Of a DNA stretch of 64,000 nucleotides, positions 1-8,901 are shown piece after piece (position 1 is the stretch's first letter; each line of letters opens with the position of its first letter). The stretch covers positions 3,348,001 to 3,412,000 of the forward strand of contig NC_019751.1 in assembly GCF_000317435.1 (NCBI RefSeq), written 5' to 3'. The position numbers and the translations under genes were made by a program. A model generated the notes under the pieces. It was not told where the DNA came from and ran no database searches. It saw nothing but the letters and a program-made list of their open reading frames with translations. Source of the DNA: Calothrix sp. PCC 6303 (GTDB lineage Bacteria; Cyanobacteriota; Cyanobacteriia; Cyanobacteriales; Nostocaceae).

Positions 1-1
1 T

Positions 2-769
2 ACAGCCCAGAGTGGTACTGGTAACGCACTTGCCAACACCATTACAGGTAACGATGGCAATAACAACCTCAGTGGGGGTGATGGCAATGATACCCTTAGT
101 GGTGGCTTAGGGGACGATGTGCTGGATGGTGGTGCAGGTGATGACGTGATGACTGGTGCTTTGGGCAACGACACCTATGTGATTAGTAGTGCAGCAGATA
201 TCATCACCGAAAATGCCAATGAAGGTACAGATACAGTTCAGTCTAGTTTTGACTACACCCTGGGCGATAACCTAGAAAATCTCACCCTGGTTGGTACAGC
301 CCTCAACGGCACTGGTAACGGACTTGCCAACATTATTACGGGTAATGCCAGCAACAATACCCTCAGTGGACTTGCGGGTAACGATACCCTCTATGGTTTG
401 GATGGCGATGATATCCTGCTTGGTGGTGGTGGCGGTGATTATCTCGATGGTGGTTTAGGTAATGACTCCATCACTGGCGCTACTGGCAATGACATTATTC
501 TTGGTGGTGCAGGCAATGACACCATGAATGGTGGTGATGGCAATGACACCTTTATCTTTGCATCCGGCTTTGGAAGCGATCGCATAAATGGTTTTGCCGA
601 TGGTGGAGACAAGATTAACCTGACGGCATTTGCTACCAGTTTCGGCGCTTTGACAATTAATCAAGCTGGGGGAACTACAGTTATTTCCGGCTCAGTTTTT
701 GGTGCAGATACCATTACCCTGGCAGGTTTCACCGCTACCAACCTTGATGCTGGGGATTTCATTTTTTAA
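2..769 (+). CDS. RTX calcium-binding repeat protein, C-terminal part (5' end outside window)
   Basis: The reading frame is already open at base 2, so the gene begins before the window; an internal ATG at 119 is not the real start. The product is rich in glycine-aspartate nonapeptides of the GGxGxDxLx type, which fold into a calcium-binding parallel beta-roll in type I secreted proteins. Between repeat blocks lies a segment running from DTYVISSAAD through ENLTLVG, a spacer seen in many cyanobacterial RTX proteins. The last 75 residues, from NDTFIFA to the terminal DFIF, are almost identical to the ends of the next two proteins and probably act as the secretion signal. A secreted or surface role is inferred from the family. 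Substrate and catalytic activity cannot be judged because the N-terminus is missing. Confidence 0.85.
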   Translation, partial: TAQSGTGNALANTITGNDGNNNLSGGDGNDTLSGGLGDDVLDGGAGDDVMTGALGNDTYVISSAADIITENANEGTDTVQSSFDYTLGDNLENLTLVGTALNGTGNGLANIITGNASNNTLSGLAGNDTLYGLDGDDILLGGGGGDYLDGGLGNDSITGATGNDIILGGAGNDTMNGGDGNDTFIFASGFGSDRINGFADGGDKINLTAFATSFGALTINQAGGTTVISGSVFGADTITLAGFTATNLDAGDFIF

Positions 770-828
770 CTAATAACCCAATGGCTTTGTTGGGTTCGAC
801 TTTGCTCACCCAACATACCCTTTGGAAG

Positions 829-856
829 ACACAGACGCAATGTATTGCGTCTCTAC
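829..856. repeat. Short palindromic interspersed repeat
   Basis: AGACGCAATGTATTGCGTCT (837-856) forms an almost perfect inverted repeat in the 114-base gap between two RTX genes. Similar palindromes (GAGACGTAGC...GCTACGTCTC) sit in the centre of the 103-bp elements at 34393 and 57062. It may also act as a transcription barrier. Confidence 0.5.
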
Positions 857-883
857 ATTTTCAAACCAATTAAATTTTTTTAG

Positions 884-2398
884 GTGTCTAACATGCAAAA
901 TCAAAACTTTAACGGTCAAGTTCTGACAGGTAATAACTTTAACGGACAAAACATAAATGGTTCCACTTTTGTCGCAGCGAGTCTCACAGATGTGCAATTC
1001 GTTGGTACACAGCTTAGAGGTACTAACTTCTCAGCAGCTTTTCTGAGCAATGTCAATGCTTCAAATGCTGTCTTTGCTCCAAATACCAACTTTCCCGCAG
1101 TAGCTAATTTCTCTGAGGCAACATTGCAGAATGTCAATTTCAGTGGCGCAAACCTGAGACAGGCAAATCTATTCAAAATCAACACATCAGGTATTAACCT
1201 GTCAAATGCCAATCTCACCAATGCAGATTTGCGAGAAGCGAATCTCAGTGGTGAGCAATCTGAGCGTCCAAATCTTACAGGTGCGAACTTTACAGGTGCG
1301 AACCTATCTTTGGCGAATTTGAAAGCGGCTGACTTTACCGGGGCAAATCTGACAAATACCAACCTCCAAGGAGCGACTTTAGAAGCAACTCTTCTAGTTA
1401 ACGTCAATGCTACTGGTGCAGACTTTCGCTTAAGTAACTTCACTGATGTTACTCTGCAAAACTCTATTTTTGACCTGGCGAATTTCAGTGGTGTTTCTTT
1501 TAGTGATGCTCCTCTGGCTCCTGGGCAAACTGCCAATCTCAGCTTTCGGGGTGCGAATTTAAGTGGCGCGCAAATAGATGATGCGGTTTTGAGCGGTTCA
1601 AATTTTAGCGCTTCTGGTACTACAGTCACTAACCTCACAGATGTCAAATTCGATCAAACTGATTTAAGTGGCTCAAATTTCACCCAAGCTAATTTGACTA
1701 ATGCTGACCTCATAGTAGCTAACTTGACAAATGCCAACTTCACGGGTGCTAATCTAACTGGGGTACTCACCACCGATTCAACTGCTATTGGTGCGAATTT
1801 CACCAATGCAAACCTGACTAACGCCGATTTATCGAAAACTAATTTTACCAATGCTAACTTTTTTGGTGCTGATCTCACAGGCGCGATCGCTGTTGATTCC
1901 ATCGGTTTAATTATTGGGGATGAATTTGATAACACCCTCACAGGCACAACCGGAAACGATAACATCTTTGGTAATGGTGGTAACGACACCCTAACTGGTG
2001 ATACTGGCAATGATTATCTCGATGGTGGTGCTGGTAATGACAACCTGAATGGTGGTGCCGGTGCTGATACCCTCATTGGTGGTGCTGGTGCTGATAACCT
2101 GACTGGAGCAGGTGGAAATGATACCTTAATTGGTGGTGCTGGTAATGACACCATGAATGGTGGTGCTGGTAACGATACCTTTATCTTTGCATCTGGCTTT
2201 GGAAGCGATCGCATTGTCGGTTTCGGCAATAATGCAGACAAAATTAACCTCTCAGCATTTGCCACCAGTTTCGGGGCTTTGACGGTAACTCAAAATGGCG
2301 CAAACACAGATATTTCCAGTTCAATTTTCGGAACAGATACCATTACCCTGGCAAACTTCACTGCCACTAACGTTGATGCTACTGATTTTATCTTCTAA
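884..2398 (+). CDS. Pentapeptide-repeat and RTX fusion protein
   Basis: Residues from about 10 to 335 are a long run of A(N/D)Lxx-type pentapeptide repeats (for example GANLTNTNLQ, NANLTNADL), which fold as a right-handed quadrilateral beta-helix. They are followed by about 80 residues of RTX nonapeptides and the same 75-residue tail, ending in DATDFIF, as in the genes before and after. The drawn start is GTG at 884; an ATG at 893 in the same frame is equally likely, and neither has a strong ribosome binding site. No signal peptide is visible, which fits type I secretion through a C-terminal signal. The combination suggests a secreted, calcium-stabilised structural or adhesive protein. That role is inference; no catalytic motif is visible. 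Confidence 0.85.
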   Translation: MSNMQNQNFNGQVLTGNNFNGQNINGSTFVAASLTDVQFVGTQLRGTNFSAAFLSNVNASNAVFAPNTNFPAVANFSEATLQNVNFSGANLRQANLFKINTSGINLSNANLTNADLREANLSGEQSERPNLTGANFTGANLSLANLKAADFTGANLTNTNLQGATLEATLLVNVNATGADFRLSNFTDVTLQNSIFDLANFSGVSFSDAPLAPGQTANLSFRGANLSGAQIDDAVLSGSNFSASGTTVTNLTDVKFDQTDLSGSNFTQANLTNADLIVANLTNANFTGANLTGVLTTDSTAIGANFTNANLTNADLSKTNFTNANFFGADLTGAIAVDSIGLIIGDEFDNTLTGTTGNDNIFGNGGNDTLTGDTGNDYLDGGAGNDNLNGGAGADTLIGGAGADNLTGAGGNDTLIGGAGNDTMNGGAGNDTFIFASGFGSDRIVGFGNNADKINLSAFATSFGALTVTQNGANTDISSSIFGTDTITLANFTATNVDATDFIF

Positions 2399-2703
2399 TT
2401 TTAAGCAATTTTAGGGATTTACAGCAGTTTTCAACTATTTGAACCACATCAACCGCAGGGGTTTAGCAATGCTAAACCCCTACAGCCTGGTCTATTTACC
2501 TGAAAATAGCTGTAATCTCAAGTCCGGTTAAATTAACACACAAACGTTCCCTATTCCCTCGACCGAAGGTCGGTAATCAACCGGAAGCACCTTGGATTGA
2601 TATCCATCCTTGACAGGTTAATAGCTTGACAAAATAATTTTGTTGTTAACTTGTTCAGGATAAGTGATATTACTTATCTGATATAGCACAACATCACATC
2701 AAT
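2399..2703. other. Intergenic region with palindromic element
   Basis: No gene is visible. It contains a MITE-like palindromic element (2421-2513), a cyanobacterial filler segment and the presumed promoter region of the next RTX gene. A sequence GATAAGTGATATTACTTATC near 2659 is an inverted repeat just before the coding start and could be an operator. Confidence 0.5.
2421..2513. repeat. MITE-like element, copy 1 (ACAGC ends)
   Basis: The ends ACAGCAGTTTTCA and (reverse complement of the right end) ACAGCTATTTTCA are imperfect inverted repeats. The centre GGGGTTTAGC-AAT-GCTAAACCCC is a strong hairpin. A longer element with the same ends follows the next RTX gene (5061-5389), so both lie directly after RTX stop codons and may double as transcription terminators. 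Confidence 0.5.
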
Positions 2704-5058
2704 ATGGCAAACACAATTAAACTCACAGAACTAGGTAGATATACAACTGGAGTATTTAACCAAGGTGCTGCGGAAATATCAGCTTATGATCCTACATCCA
2801 AGCGGCTGTTTATAGTCAATGCCCAAGCTGCTACCATTGATATTATCGATCTCAGTGACCCCACAAGTCCCAGCAAAATTAGTCAAATTGTTGTTGGTTC
2901 TCTCGGTGCTGTTGCCAATAGTGTTGCTGTCAAAAATGGCACTCTTGCAGTAGCTGTGGAAGCTGTGGATAAAACTAACCCCGGCAAGGTTGTTTTTTAC
3001 GATACCAATGGTACTTACTTAAAAGATGTACAAGTGGGTTCCTTGCCGGACATGTTAACCTTTACCCCTGATGGCAGTAAAGTACTAATTGCCAATGAAG
3101 GGGAACCCGGTACTATTGATCCTGAAGGTTCGATTAGTGTTATTGACTTGTCAGGTGGAATTAGTAATCTTACCCAAGCTAACGTTGCTACAGCAGGTTT
3201 CACCAGCTTTAACGGTTTAGAGACTCAATTACGGGCAGATGGTGTCCGGATTTTTGCCGGAAGGACTGCTGCACAGGATTTGGAACCAGAATATATTGCG
3301 GTTTCTCCCGATGGACAAACTGCTTATGTGACATTGCAGGAAAATAACACTGTTGCTGTCGTTGATATTGCCACCGCTACAGTTACCTCACTGCAACCAT
3401 TAGGCTTGAAAGATCACAGCTTAGTGGGGAATGGACTTGATGCTAGTGATCGTGATAGTGCCATAAATATTAATACACAGCCAGTTTCCGGGATGTATAT
3501 GCCGGATGCGATCGCTACTTTCAGCGCGAATGGTCAGAACTACTACGTCACTGCAAACGAAGGGGATGACCGAGGCGAAAACGTCAGCATGAGAAATCTT
3601 ACCTTAGATCCAACGGTTTTCCCTGATGCTGCTACCTTAAAACTCGACGCAAACCTTGGTCGCTTGAGCGTTTCCAGTATCGATGGTGACACAGATGGGG
3701 ATGGTGACTATGATAAGCTTTATGCTTACGGGACTCGCTCCTTTTCGATTCGGGATAGCCAAGGTAACTTAGTTTACGATAGTGGTGACGACTTTGAGCA
3801 AATTACCGCCCAGCTATTTCCGACCAATTTTAATGCCAGTAACGACAACAATACATTCGATAACCGCAGCGACAACAAAGGTCCCGAACCAGAAGGAATA
3901 GCAGTTGGGAAAATAGGCGATCGCACTTACGGTTTCATCGGCTTGGAACGTATCGGTGGGGTGATGGTATACGACATCACTAACCCTGCTAGCCCCCAAT
4001 TTGTTCAATACCTCAACAACCGCGACTTTAGCCAAAACGTTCAACTAGCAGCCGCAGGGGACTTGGGACCTGAAGGTTTAACCTTCGTTTCCGCTGCCGA
4101 TAGTCCCACTGGTTTACCCCTATTAGTCGTCACCAATGAAATTAGCGGTAGCACCACAACTTATGCGATCGCACCCAACGATACGAATGGTATTGTTGGT
4201 ACTCAACAGGGAGAAACTTTAAACGGCTCTAATCAAATCGACTTTATCAACGGTTTGGGAGGAAACGATAGCATCTTTGGTGGTAATGGAAATGATGTCA
4301 TTTATGGTGGCTCTGGCAATGATACCATTACTGGAAATAGCGGCAACGATTTGCTGTTTGGTGAGTCTGGTGCAAATAACATCTCCGGTGGTGATGGAAA
4401 TGATATCATCTACGGCGGCGCTGACAGTGACACAATTTCCGGGGGTAGTGGCAATGACACCCTATTCGGTGGTGCAGGTGATGATGTCCTAACAGGTGGA
4501 GACGGTGCTGATACCCTAACAGGTGGTGCTGGCAATGATAACCTAACTGGTGGTAGCGGTGCTGATATCCTAACAGGTGGAGATGGTGCTGATATCCTAA
4601 CGGGTGGAGATGGTGCTGATAACCTAACAGGTGGTGCCGGCAATGATAACCTAACTGGTGGTAGCGGTGCTGACACCCTAACAGGTGGAGACGGCGATGA
4701 TGTCCTAACAGGTGGAGACGGTGTTGATATCCTAACAGGTGGCAGCGGTGCTGATATCCTAACAGGTGGTAGCGGTGCTGATATCCTAACAGGTGGTGCT
4801 GGTAACGACACCATGAGTGGAGAATCAGGAAGCGACACCTTTATTTTTGCATCTGTTTTTGGAAGCGATCGCATAAATGGTTTTGGCAATAATGCAGACA
4901 AAATAGACCTCACTGCATTTGCAACTAGCTTTGGATCTTTAACGGTGACTCAAAATGGTGCAAACACAGATATTTCCAGTTCCCTTTTTGGTACAGATAC
5001 CATTACCCTCGCAAACTTCACAGCCACCAATGTGGATGCTACAGACTTTATCTTCTAA
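2704..5058 (+). CDS. Choice-of-anchor I beta-propeller protein with C-terminal RTX repeats
   Basis: The first about 490 residues match the choice-of-anchor I family: a beta-propeller-like region with recurrent blades such as LFIVNAQAATIDIIDLSDP, VAVSPDGQ-like segments (ISPDGQTAYVTLQENN) and the family signature PDAIATFSANGQNYYVTANE followed by GDDRGE. Members are extracellular and often occur beside phosphatase or esterase domains, but no such catalytic domain is seen here. Residues about 495 to 705 are at least twenty RTX nonapeptides, many nearly identical at DNA level (repeated GCTGATATCCTAACAGGTGG blocks), which marks recent internal duplication. The final 75 residues repeat the tail of the two preceding proteins. 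Start at ATG 2704; no signal peptide, so type I export is inferred. Its ligand is unknown. Confidence 0.85.
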   Translation: MANTIKLTELGRYTTGVFNQGAAEISAYDPTSKRLFIVNAQAATIDIIDLSDPTSPSKISQIVVGSLGAVANSVAVKNGTLAVAVEAVDKTNPGKVVFYDTNGTYLKDVQVGSLPDMLTFTPDGSKVLIANEGEPGTIDPEGSISVIDLSGGISNLTQANVATAGFTSFNGLETQLRADGVRIFAGRTAAQDLEPEYIAVSPDGQTAYVTLQENNTVAVVDIATATVTSLQPLGLKDHSLVGNGLDASDRDSAININTQPVSGMYMPDAIATFSANGQNYYVTANEGDDRGENVSMRNLTLDPTVFPDAATLKLDANLGRLSVSSIDGDTDGDGDYDKLYAYGTRSFSIRDSQGNLVYDSGDDFEQITAQLFPTNFNASNDNNTFDNRSDNKGPEPEGIAVGKIGDRTYGFIGLERIGGVMVYDITNPASPQFVQYLNNRDFSQNVQLAAAGDLGPEGLTFVSAADSPTGLPLLVVTNEISGSTTTYAIAPNDTNGIVGTQQGETLNGSNQIDFINGLGGNDSIFGGNGNDVIYGGSGNDTITGNSGNDLLFGESGANNISGGDGNDIIYGGADSDTISGGSGNDTLFGGAGDDVLTGGDGADTLTGGAGNDNLTGGSGADILTGGDGADILTGGDGADNLTGGAGNDNLTGGSGADTLTGGDGDDVLTGGDGVDILTGGSGADILTGGSGADILTGGAGNDTMSGESGSDTFIFASVFGSDRINGFGNNADKIDLTAFATSFGSLTVTQNGANTDISSSLFGTDTITLANFTATNVDATDFIF

Positions 5059-5519
5059 TTACAGCAGTTTTCATGTATTTAGACCACAATTATGAGACCT
5101 AACCTAGGCTGTAAACTTTGTACCCTTTTGCCCATAAGGGTTCATGCAGAAAGTGTGTTGACTACTTTTGTGGAAAAACGGCTGTTCCAGCCGTTTTTCC
5201 ACAAACAAAAAAGAACACGAATAATTTTCCACAAAATCGCCTAAAAACCAACAAAGTCAACAGCCTAGACCTAACCCCCAGAGAAAATCAAAGCCTCTCT
5301 CCTCCTAGGAGAGAGGTACCCTAGCGGGAAGTCGCTACGCGTCTATGGAGAGAGGTCTATTTGTGGTTCATTTACCTGAAAATTGGTGTCAGCATAAGTA
5401 GGTGAATGGGAAAATAACTATGTAGCAAATTGCCTTGTAGTTGCGCTTTCGCGCTATGCATCCATAACGATGAAGCGCAACTACGAGCAAAAAAATGATT
5501 TGATTTTAAGGTTAATAAA
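5059..5519. other. Intergenic region built of palindromic repeats
   Basis: No convincing gene. The stretch holds a second ACAGC-ended element (5061-5389), a near-perfect palindrome GTGGAAAAACGGCTG-TT-CAGCCGTTTTTCCAC (5169-5201), a fragment of the CTCTCTCC repeat also found inside the CHAT gene, and a palindrome with arms TAGTTGCGCTT/AAGCGCAACTA near 5440-5484. A 68-codon ORF at 5118-5324 is made of these repeats and is not believed. Confidence 0.55.
5061..5389. repeat. MITE-like element, copy 2, enlarged by nested repeats
   Basis: It begins ACAGCAGTTTTCA and ends with TTACCTGAAAATTGGTGT, matching both ends of the 2421-2513 element. It is longer because other palindromes, including the 5169-5201 hairpin and the CTCTCTCC repeat, lie inside it. 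Confidence 0.45.
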
Positions 5520-6386
5520 ATGCGGATACTTTTTACCATCGCCCACTTTTTTCGACCAGATAACCAAGGAAAACACGCTTCCCAAAGGAAAGATCACCGA
5601 CCCCGTGTACATGCTTTAACTCAAAGCATTACTAATTTGCATCAGCTATTTGGCAAATCCCAAAGTATTATTAATATCGGTCAAAGATTAGCTGTTCCGG
5701 CAAATCAGTCCCAAGAGAGTAAGCTCGATATTATTATTTGCACTACTCAAGATTGTCATCTCCTCGAACAACTACCTTTACCATCCCATTTTTATCGCCA
5801 TTATCCAACTCAAGCCGAGCCTTTGTTATTAGGATTTGAATGTCAAGCTGTGCTGAGAGATAATTTAGGCAAATATGATTATTACTGTTTTCTCGAAGAT
5901 GATTTAATGATTCAAGACCCTTGGTTTTTTGTAAAATTAAATTGGTTCACCCAACAAGCTGGTGATATCAGTTTACTACAACCCAATCGTTATGAAGTCT
6001 CCGTAAATAATTCTACCGCTAAAGCCTATATTGATGGCGATTTATTGCCAAGAGTAACCGCACCTTTTCAAAATATCCAAGAACAGCCAGAATTTAAAGG
6101 CAAAATAATGGGAATGCCAATCACATTTAATCGTGCTTTAAATCCCCATTCTGGTTGTTACTTTCTAAATGCCAATCAAATGGCTTATTGGGCAAAGCAA
6201 AAGCATTTTCTTGATCGAGATACTAGTTTTGTCAGCCCCTTAGAAAGTGCTGCCACCTTAAGTATTATGAAGACATTTAGAATCTACAAAACAGTAGCAC
6301 AACAGGCAAACTTTTTAGAAATTCAGCATTTTGGTACGGGCTTTATCAGTCTAATTGGGAGAAAAATAGCTTTATCAGTCAGCTAA
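5520..6386 (+). CDS. Conserved hypothetical protein with GT-A glycosyltransferase-like features
   Basis: The 288-residue product begins MRILFTIAHFF and contains YYCFLEDDLMIQDPWFF, an acidic EDD segment after a beta-strand that resembles the DxD nucleotide-sugar/metal site of GT-A fold transferases. A second conserved-looking block is HSGCYFLNANQM. The region near residue 20 to 30 (GKHASQRKDHRPRV) would be a loop near the active site. No transmembrane helix or signal peptide is visible, so a cytosolic enzyme is likely. It stands alone between the RTX genes and a histidine kinase, giving no help on substrate. The glycosyltransferase assignment is inference from one motif. Confidence 0.55.
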   Translation: MRILFTIAHFFRPDNQGKHASQRKDHRPRVHALTQSITNLHQLFGKSQSIINIGQRLAVPANQSQESKLDIIICTTQDCHLLEQLPLPSHFYRHYPTQAEPLLLGFECQAVLRDNLGKYDYYCFLEDDLMIQDPWFFVKLNWFTQQAGDISLLQPNRYEVSVNNSTAKAYIDGDLLPRVTAPFQNIQEQPEFKGKIMGMPITFNRALNPHSGCYFLNANQMAYWAKQKHFLDRDTSFVSPLESAATLSIMKTFRIYKTVAQQANFLEIQHFGTGFISLIGRKIALSVS

Positions 6387-6462
6387 AATAATTGAGTATT
6401 AGTGGCATTACTGTATAATATTAGTGAATTTGAGCCAGTATCCCCATAACTAATTTCCATTA

Positions 6463-8007
6463 ATGTCAATCAATAATGAAAACAAACAATTAGCAATCAA
6501 AGGATATACAAAGAAGTTTAAAGGCTTTATGTGGTACGCTCGTACCCGCATTCTCTTCTCGTATATTCTCGTCTTTGGTGTGACTTTTGTGGTTTTTGTT
6601 CCCGCATTTCGTGGGTTGCTATACGCACGAGTTAATACCCGTGTTTATAGCGAGACAACGGAAAAAATGCATGTATTTAACGAATTAGTTGGCACAGACA
6701 AGAAACATCATATACAAGGTAAGGAGCACACTGAAACTAATTTACTTCGGAATGCAGATCAACGTCTGCTAAAACCCCCATCTTCCGAAGAAGAGTTAGA
6801 AGAATTTTTTGATGGCTTTTTAGGCAATCAGCTTCCAGAAGACGATACATATCTGATTGCACTAATGAAAGGAAGATTTTATAAATCTAGCCCTAGAGCC
6901 AGACCAAAACAACTGAGCATAGATTCAAAAATTATTAATGATTGGGCAAAGTTAACTAAACCAGAAGAAGGTGAAAAGGTAACTTCTAGTAATAGTGTCG
7001 GCAGTATTATTTATCTTGCTCAACCTGTAATGATCAATGACAAAATCATCGGGGTATTTGTCATTGCACGTACCACAGCGGGTGAACGAAATGAAGTATT
7101 GGAAGCTGTGGGTGTAATTATTCAGGTTGCTGCAAGTCTATTATTTTTGGTTTTAGTTTTGGGTTGGTTTGCTTCGGGAAAAATTCTCGCACCTCTACGC
7201 TTATTAACACAAACTGCTCGCAGTATTAATGGATCTGATTTAAATCAACGCATCACCGTCAAAGGAGAAGGAGAAATTGCCGAGTTGGCAGCTACTTTTA
7301 ATGAAATGATGGATCGATTAAAAGTCGCTTTCACCAGCCAGCGAGATTTTCTCAACGATGCTGGACATGAACTGCGAACACCAATTACCATCATTCATGG
7401 TCATCTGGAGTTGATGGGAGATGATCCTCAAGAAAGACAGGAAACTTTAGCCTTAGTGATGGATGAATTAGAGCGGATGAAACGATTGGTTAATGACCTA
7501 ATTCTACTTGCTAAGGTGGAGCATCCGAATTTTTTGCATTTACAAACATTTGATATCAATAGTTTTACCGAAGAGATATTTGCCAAAGCTCAAGCTTTGG
7601 GAGAACGTAATTGGCAGCTAGAAGCAGTGGCAACAGGTAAAATAGTTGGCGATCGCCAGCGCCTAACTCAAGCTATTATGAACTTAGCAGAAAATGCTAC
7701 CCAATATACTAAACCGACTGATACAATTGCTCTTGGTTCGGTAATTCATCAAGGTAAAGTTAAGTTTTGGGTACGAGATACCGGAGAGGGTATTCCACAG
7801 GACGAACAAAAAAGAATATTCGAGCGTTTTGCCCGTGCTATAAACAGTCGCCGCCGATATGAGGGTTCTGGTTTAGGATTATCTATAGTTCAAGCAATTG
7901 TAGAAGCTCACGGAGGGGAAATAACGCTTATCAGTCAACTGGGTAAAGGTGCTAAATTTATTCTTATTTTACCTCCAGAAGCGACTTCATCACACAATAG
8001 GCAATAA
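6463..8007 (+). CDS. Membrane sensor histidine kinase (HAMP-HisKA-HATPase)
   Basis: Two membrane segments (about residues 24-47 and 210-236) flank a periplasmic sensing domain of about 165 residues. A HAMP linker follows (PLRLLTQTARSINGSDL to FNEMMDRL), then the dimerisation/phosphoacceptor box DAGHELRTPI with His302. The ATPase domain shows the N box (NLAENATQY, Asn411), G1 box (DTGEGIP, near Asp439) and G2 box (GSGLGLSIV). All catalytic residues are present, so it should autophosphorylate and pass phosphate to a response regulator. No regulator gene is adjacent, which makes it an orphan kinase. A small lipoprotein gene starts 15 bases downstream and is probably co-transcribed; it could supply or modulate the periplasmic signal (inference). 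Confidence 0.92.
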   Translation: MSINNENKQLAIKGYTKKFKGFMWYARTRILFSYILVFGVTFVVFVPAFRGLLYARVNTRVYSETTEKMHVFNELVGTDKKHHIQGKEHTETNLLRNADQRLLKPPSSEEELEEFFDGFLGNQLPEDDTYLIALMKGRFYKSSPRARPKQLSIDSKIINDWAKLTKPEEGEKVTSSNSVGSIIYLAQPVMINDKIIGVFVIARTTAGERNEVLEAVGVIIQVAASLLFLVLVLGWFASGKILAPLRLLTQTARSINGSDLNQRITVKGEGEIAELAATFNEMMDRLKVAFTSQRDFLNDAGHELRTPITIIHGHLELMGDDPQERQETLALVMDELERMKRLVNDLILLAKVEHPNFLHLQTFDINSFTEEIFAKAQALGERNWQLEAVATGKIVGDRQRLTQAIMNLAENATQYTKPTDTIALGSVIHQGKVKFWVRDTGEGIPQDEQKRIFERFARAINSRRRYEGSGLGLSIVQAIVEAHGGEITLISQLGKGAKFILILPPEATSSHNRQ

Positions 8008-8022
8008 GGATAATTAACAGCG

Positions 8023-8487
8023 GTGACTATATTCAGAGTTTTTCAGGTATCAATACTAATATTTGTAGCCGCTTGTCATAGTCATATTCATAGTCATAGT
8101 TTTAGTGAGCAGGAAAAAAATATCATTGTCCCCATAGTTGTAGAACAAGCATTTAGAGCTAAATATTCTGACGTTCCCCACACTTGGGAGAGAACTCATT
8201 ACGGTTATGAGGCAGTATTTATTGAAGATGGTACTGAATATGAGGCAGAGTTTTCTGTTACTGGTGAATGGTTAGAAACCGAATATTTGGTGTCTAAGGA
8301 AAAATTTCCATCTACCGTTTTAGAAAAAATAAAAAAAGAATATCCCAATTTCATTATTACCAAATACGAAATTGAAATTACATCCAAAGGCTTATTTTAC
8401 GAAGCAGATATTACAGATGGGGAAAGGGAATATGAAGTATATTTTGATTTCCAAGGTAATCCTATTGTTGATTTGTATGAGGATTAA
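8023..8487 (+). CDS. Small lipoprotein with two PepSY-like repeats
   Basis: The GTG start at 8023 gives a short hydrophobic leader and a lipobox-like FVAAC ending at Cys18, so the mature protein is probably a lipoprotein. A His-rich stretch CHSHIHSHSH follows the cysteine directly, a possible metal-binding patch. The rest contains two similar halves, YEAVFIEDGTEYEAEFSVTGEWLE and YEADITDGEREYEVYFDFQGN (split here only by description), each an antiparallel strand pattern ending in a turn like the PepSY-like/BLIP repeats. The gene follows the histidine kinase by 15 bases. A periplasmic partner of that kinase, perhaps sensing a metal or an envelope state, is inference. Family identity is moderately sure; function is unknown. 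Confidence 0.6.
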   Translation: MTIFRVFQVSILIFVAACHSHIHSHSFSEQEKNIIVPIVVEQAFRAKYSDVPHTWERTHYGYEAVFIEDGTEYEAEFSVTGEWLETEYLVSKEKFPSTVLEKIKKEYPNFIITKYEIEITSKGLFYEADITDGEREYEVYFDFQGNPIVDLYED

Positions 8488-8901
8488 TAGGGAACAATTT
8501 TAGATTTATTTTTTATGTTTTTGCAGTCTCATAAATATCCTAACTTATTTCATAGAATAATGCTTCGTCCGCTGGTTCTATAAAATGTTGTCAATCAAAC
8601 CTATATGATTGAGGGTTTGTCCAATTCGCGCTTTTCCCATGACACTCCTCAAAGTACAACTCCTGGGATGCAGCTTGTACCGATGAGCGGATACCTTTCT
8701 TTTTTTATTCACATTATTTATTGATACCTTATCTATCTTCAGTGGTTTTTCCTGCATTGAGTTGATACCTGTATAAAATGTTTGTATAAAGTTTAACAAA
8801 CAAAAAAAATATATAAAAAACAGTATAAGTACAGTTAATTATTTTGTATAAAAAGAAAAAAATATTAAGTAAGAGGTTTACAATCACTCAAAAAAACTGC
8901 C
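8488..8901. other. AT-rich intergenic region
   Basis: No gene is believed here. A 73-codon minus-strand ORF (8578-8799) has no recognisable domain. The last 100 bases are very AT-rich (TTGTATAAAAAG near 8844) and probably hold the promoter of the DUF4114 gene. Confidence 0.4.

Noticed and set aside
916-2265. Long minus-strand ORFs opposite the pentapeptide/RTX gene
   Set aside because: They mirror the repeat periodicity of the real gene; composition is monotonous (APVKFAPVRF-like) and there is no start signal.
5118-5324. A 68-codon plus-strand ORF
   Set aside because: It is composed entirely of palindromic interspersed repeats and has no ribosome binding site.
8578-8799. A 73-codon minus-strand ORF
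   Set aside because: No known domain and no ribosome binding site; it could not be separated from chance.
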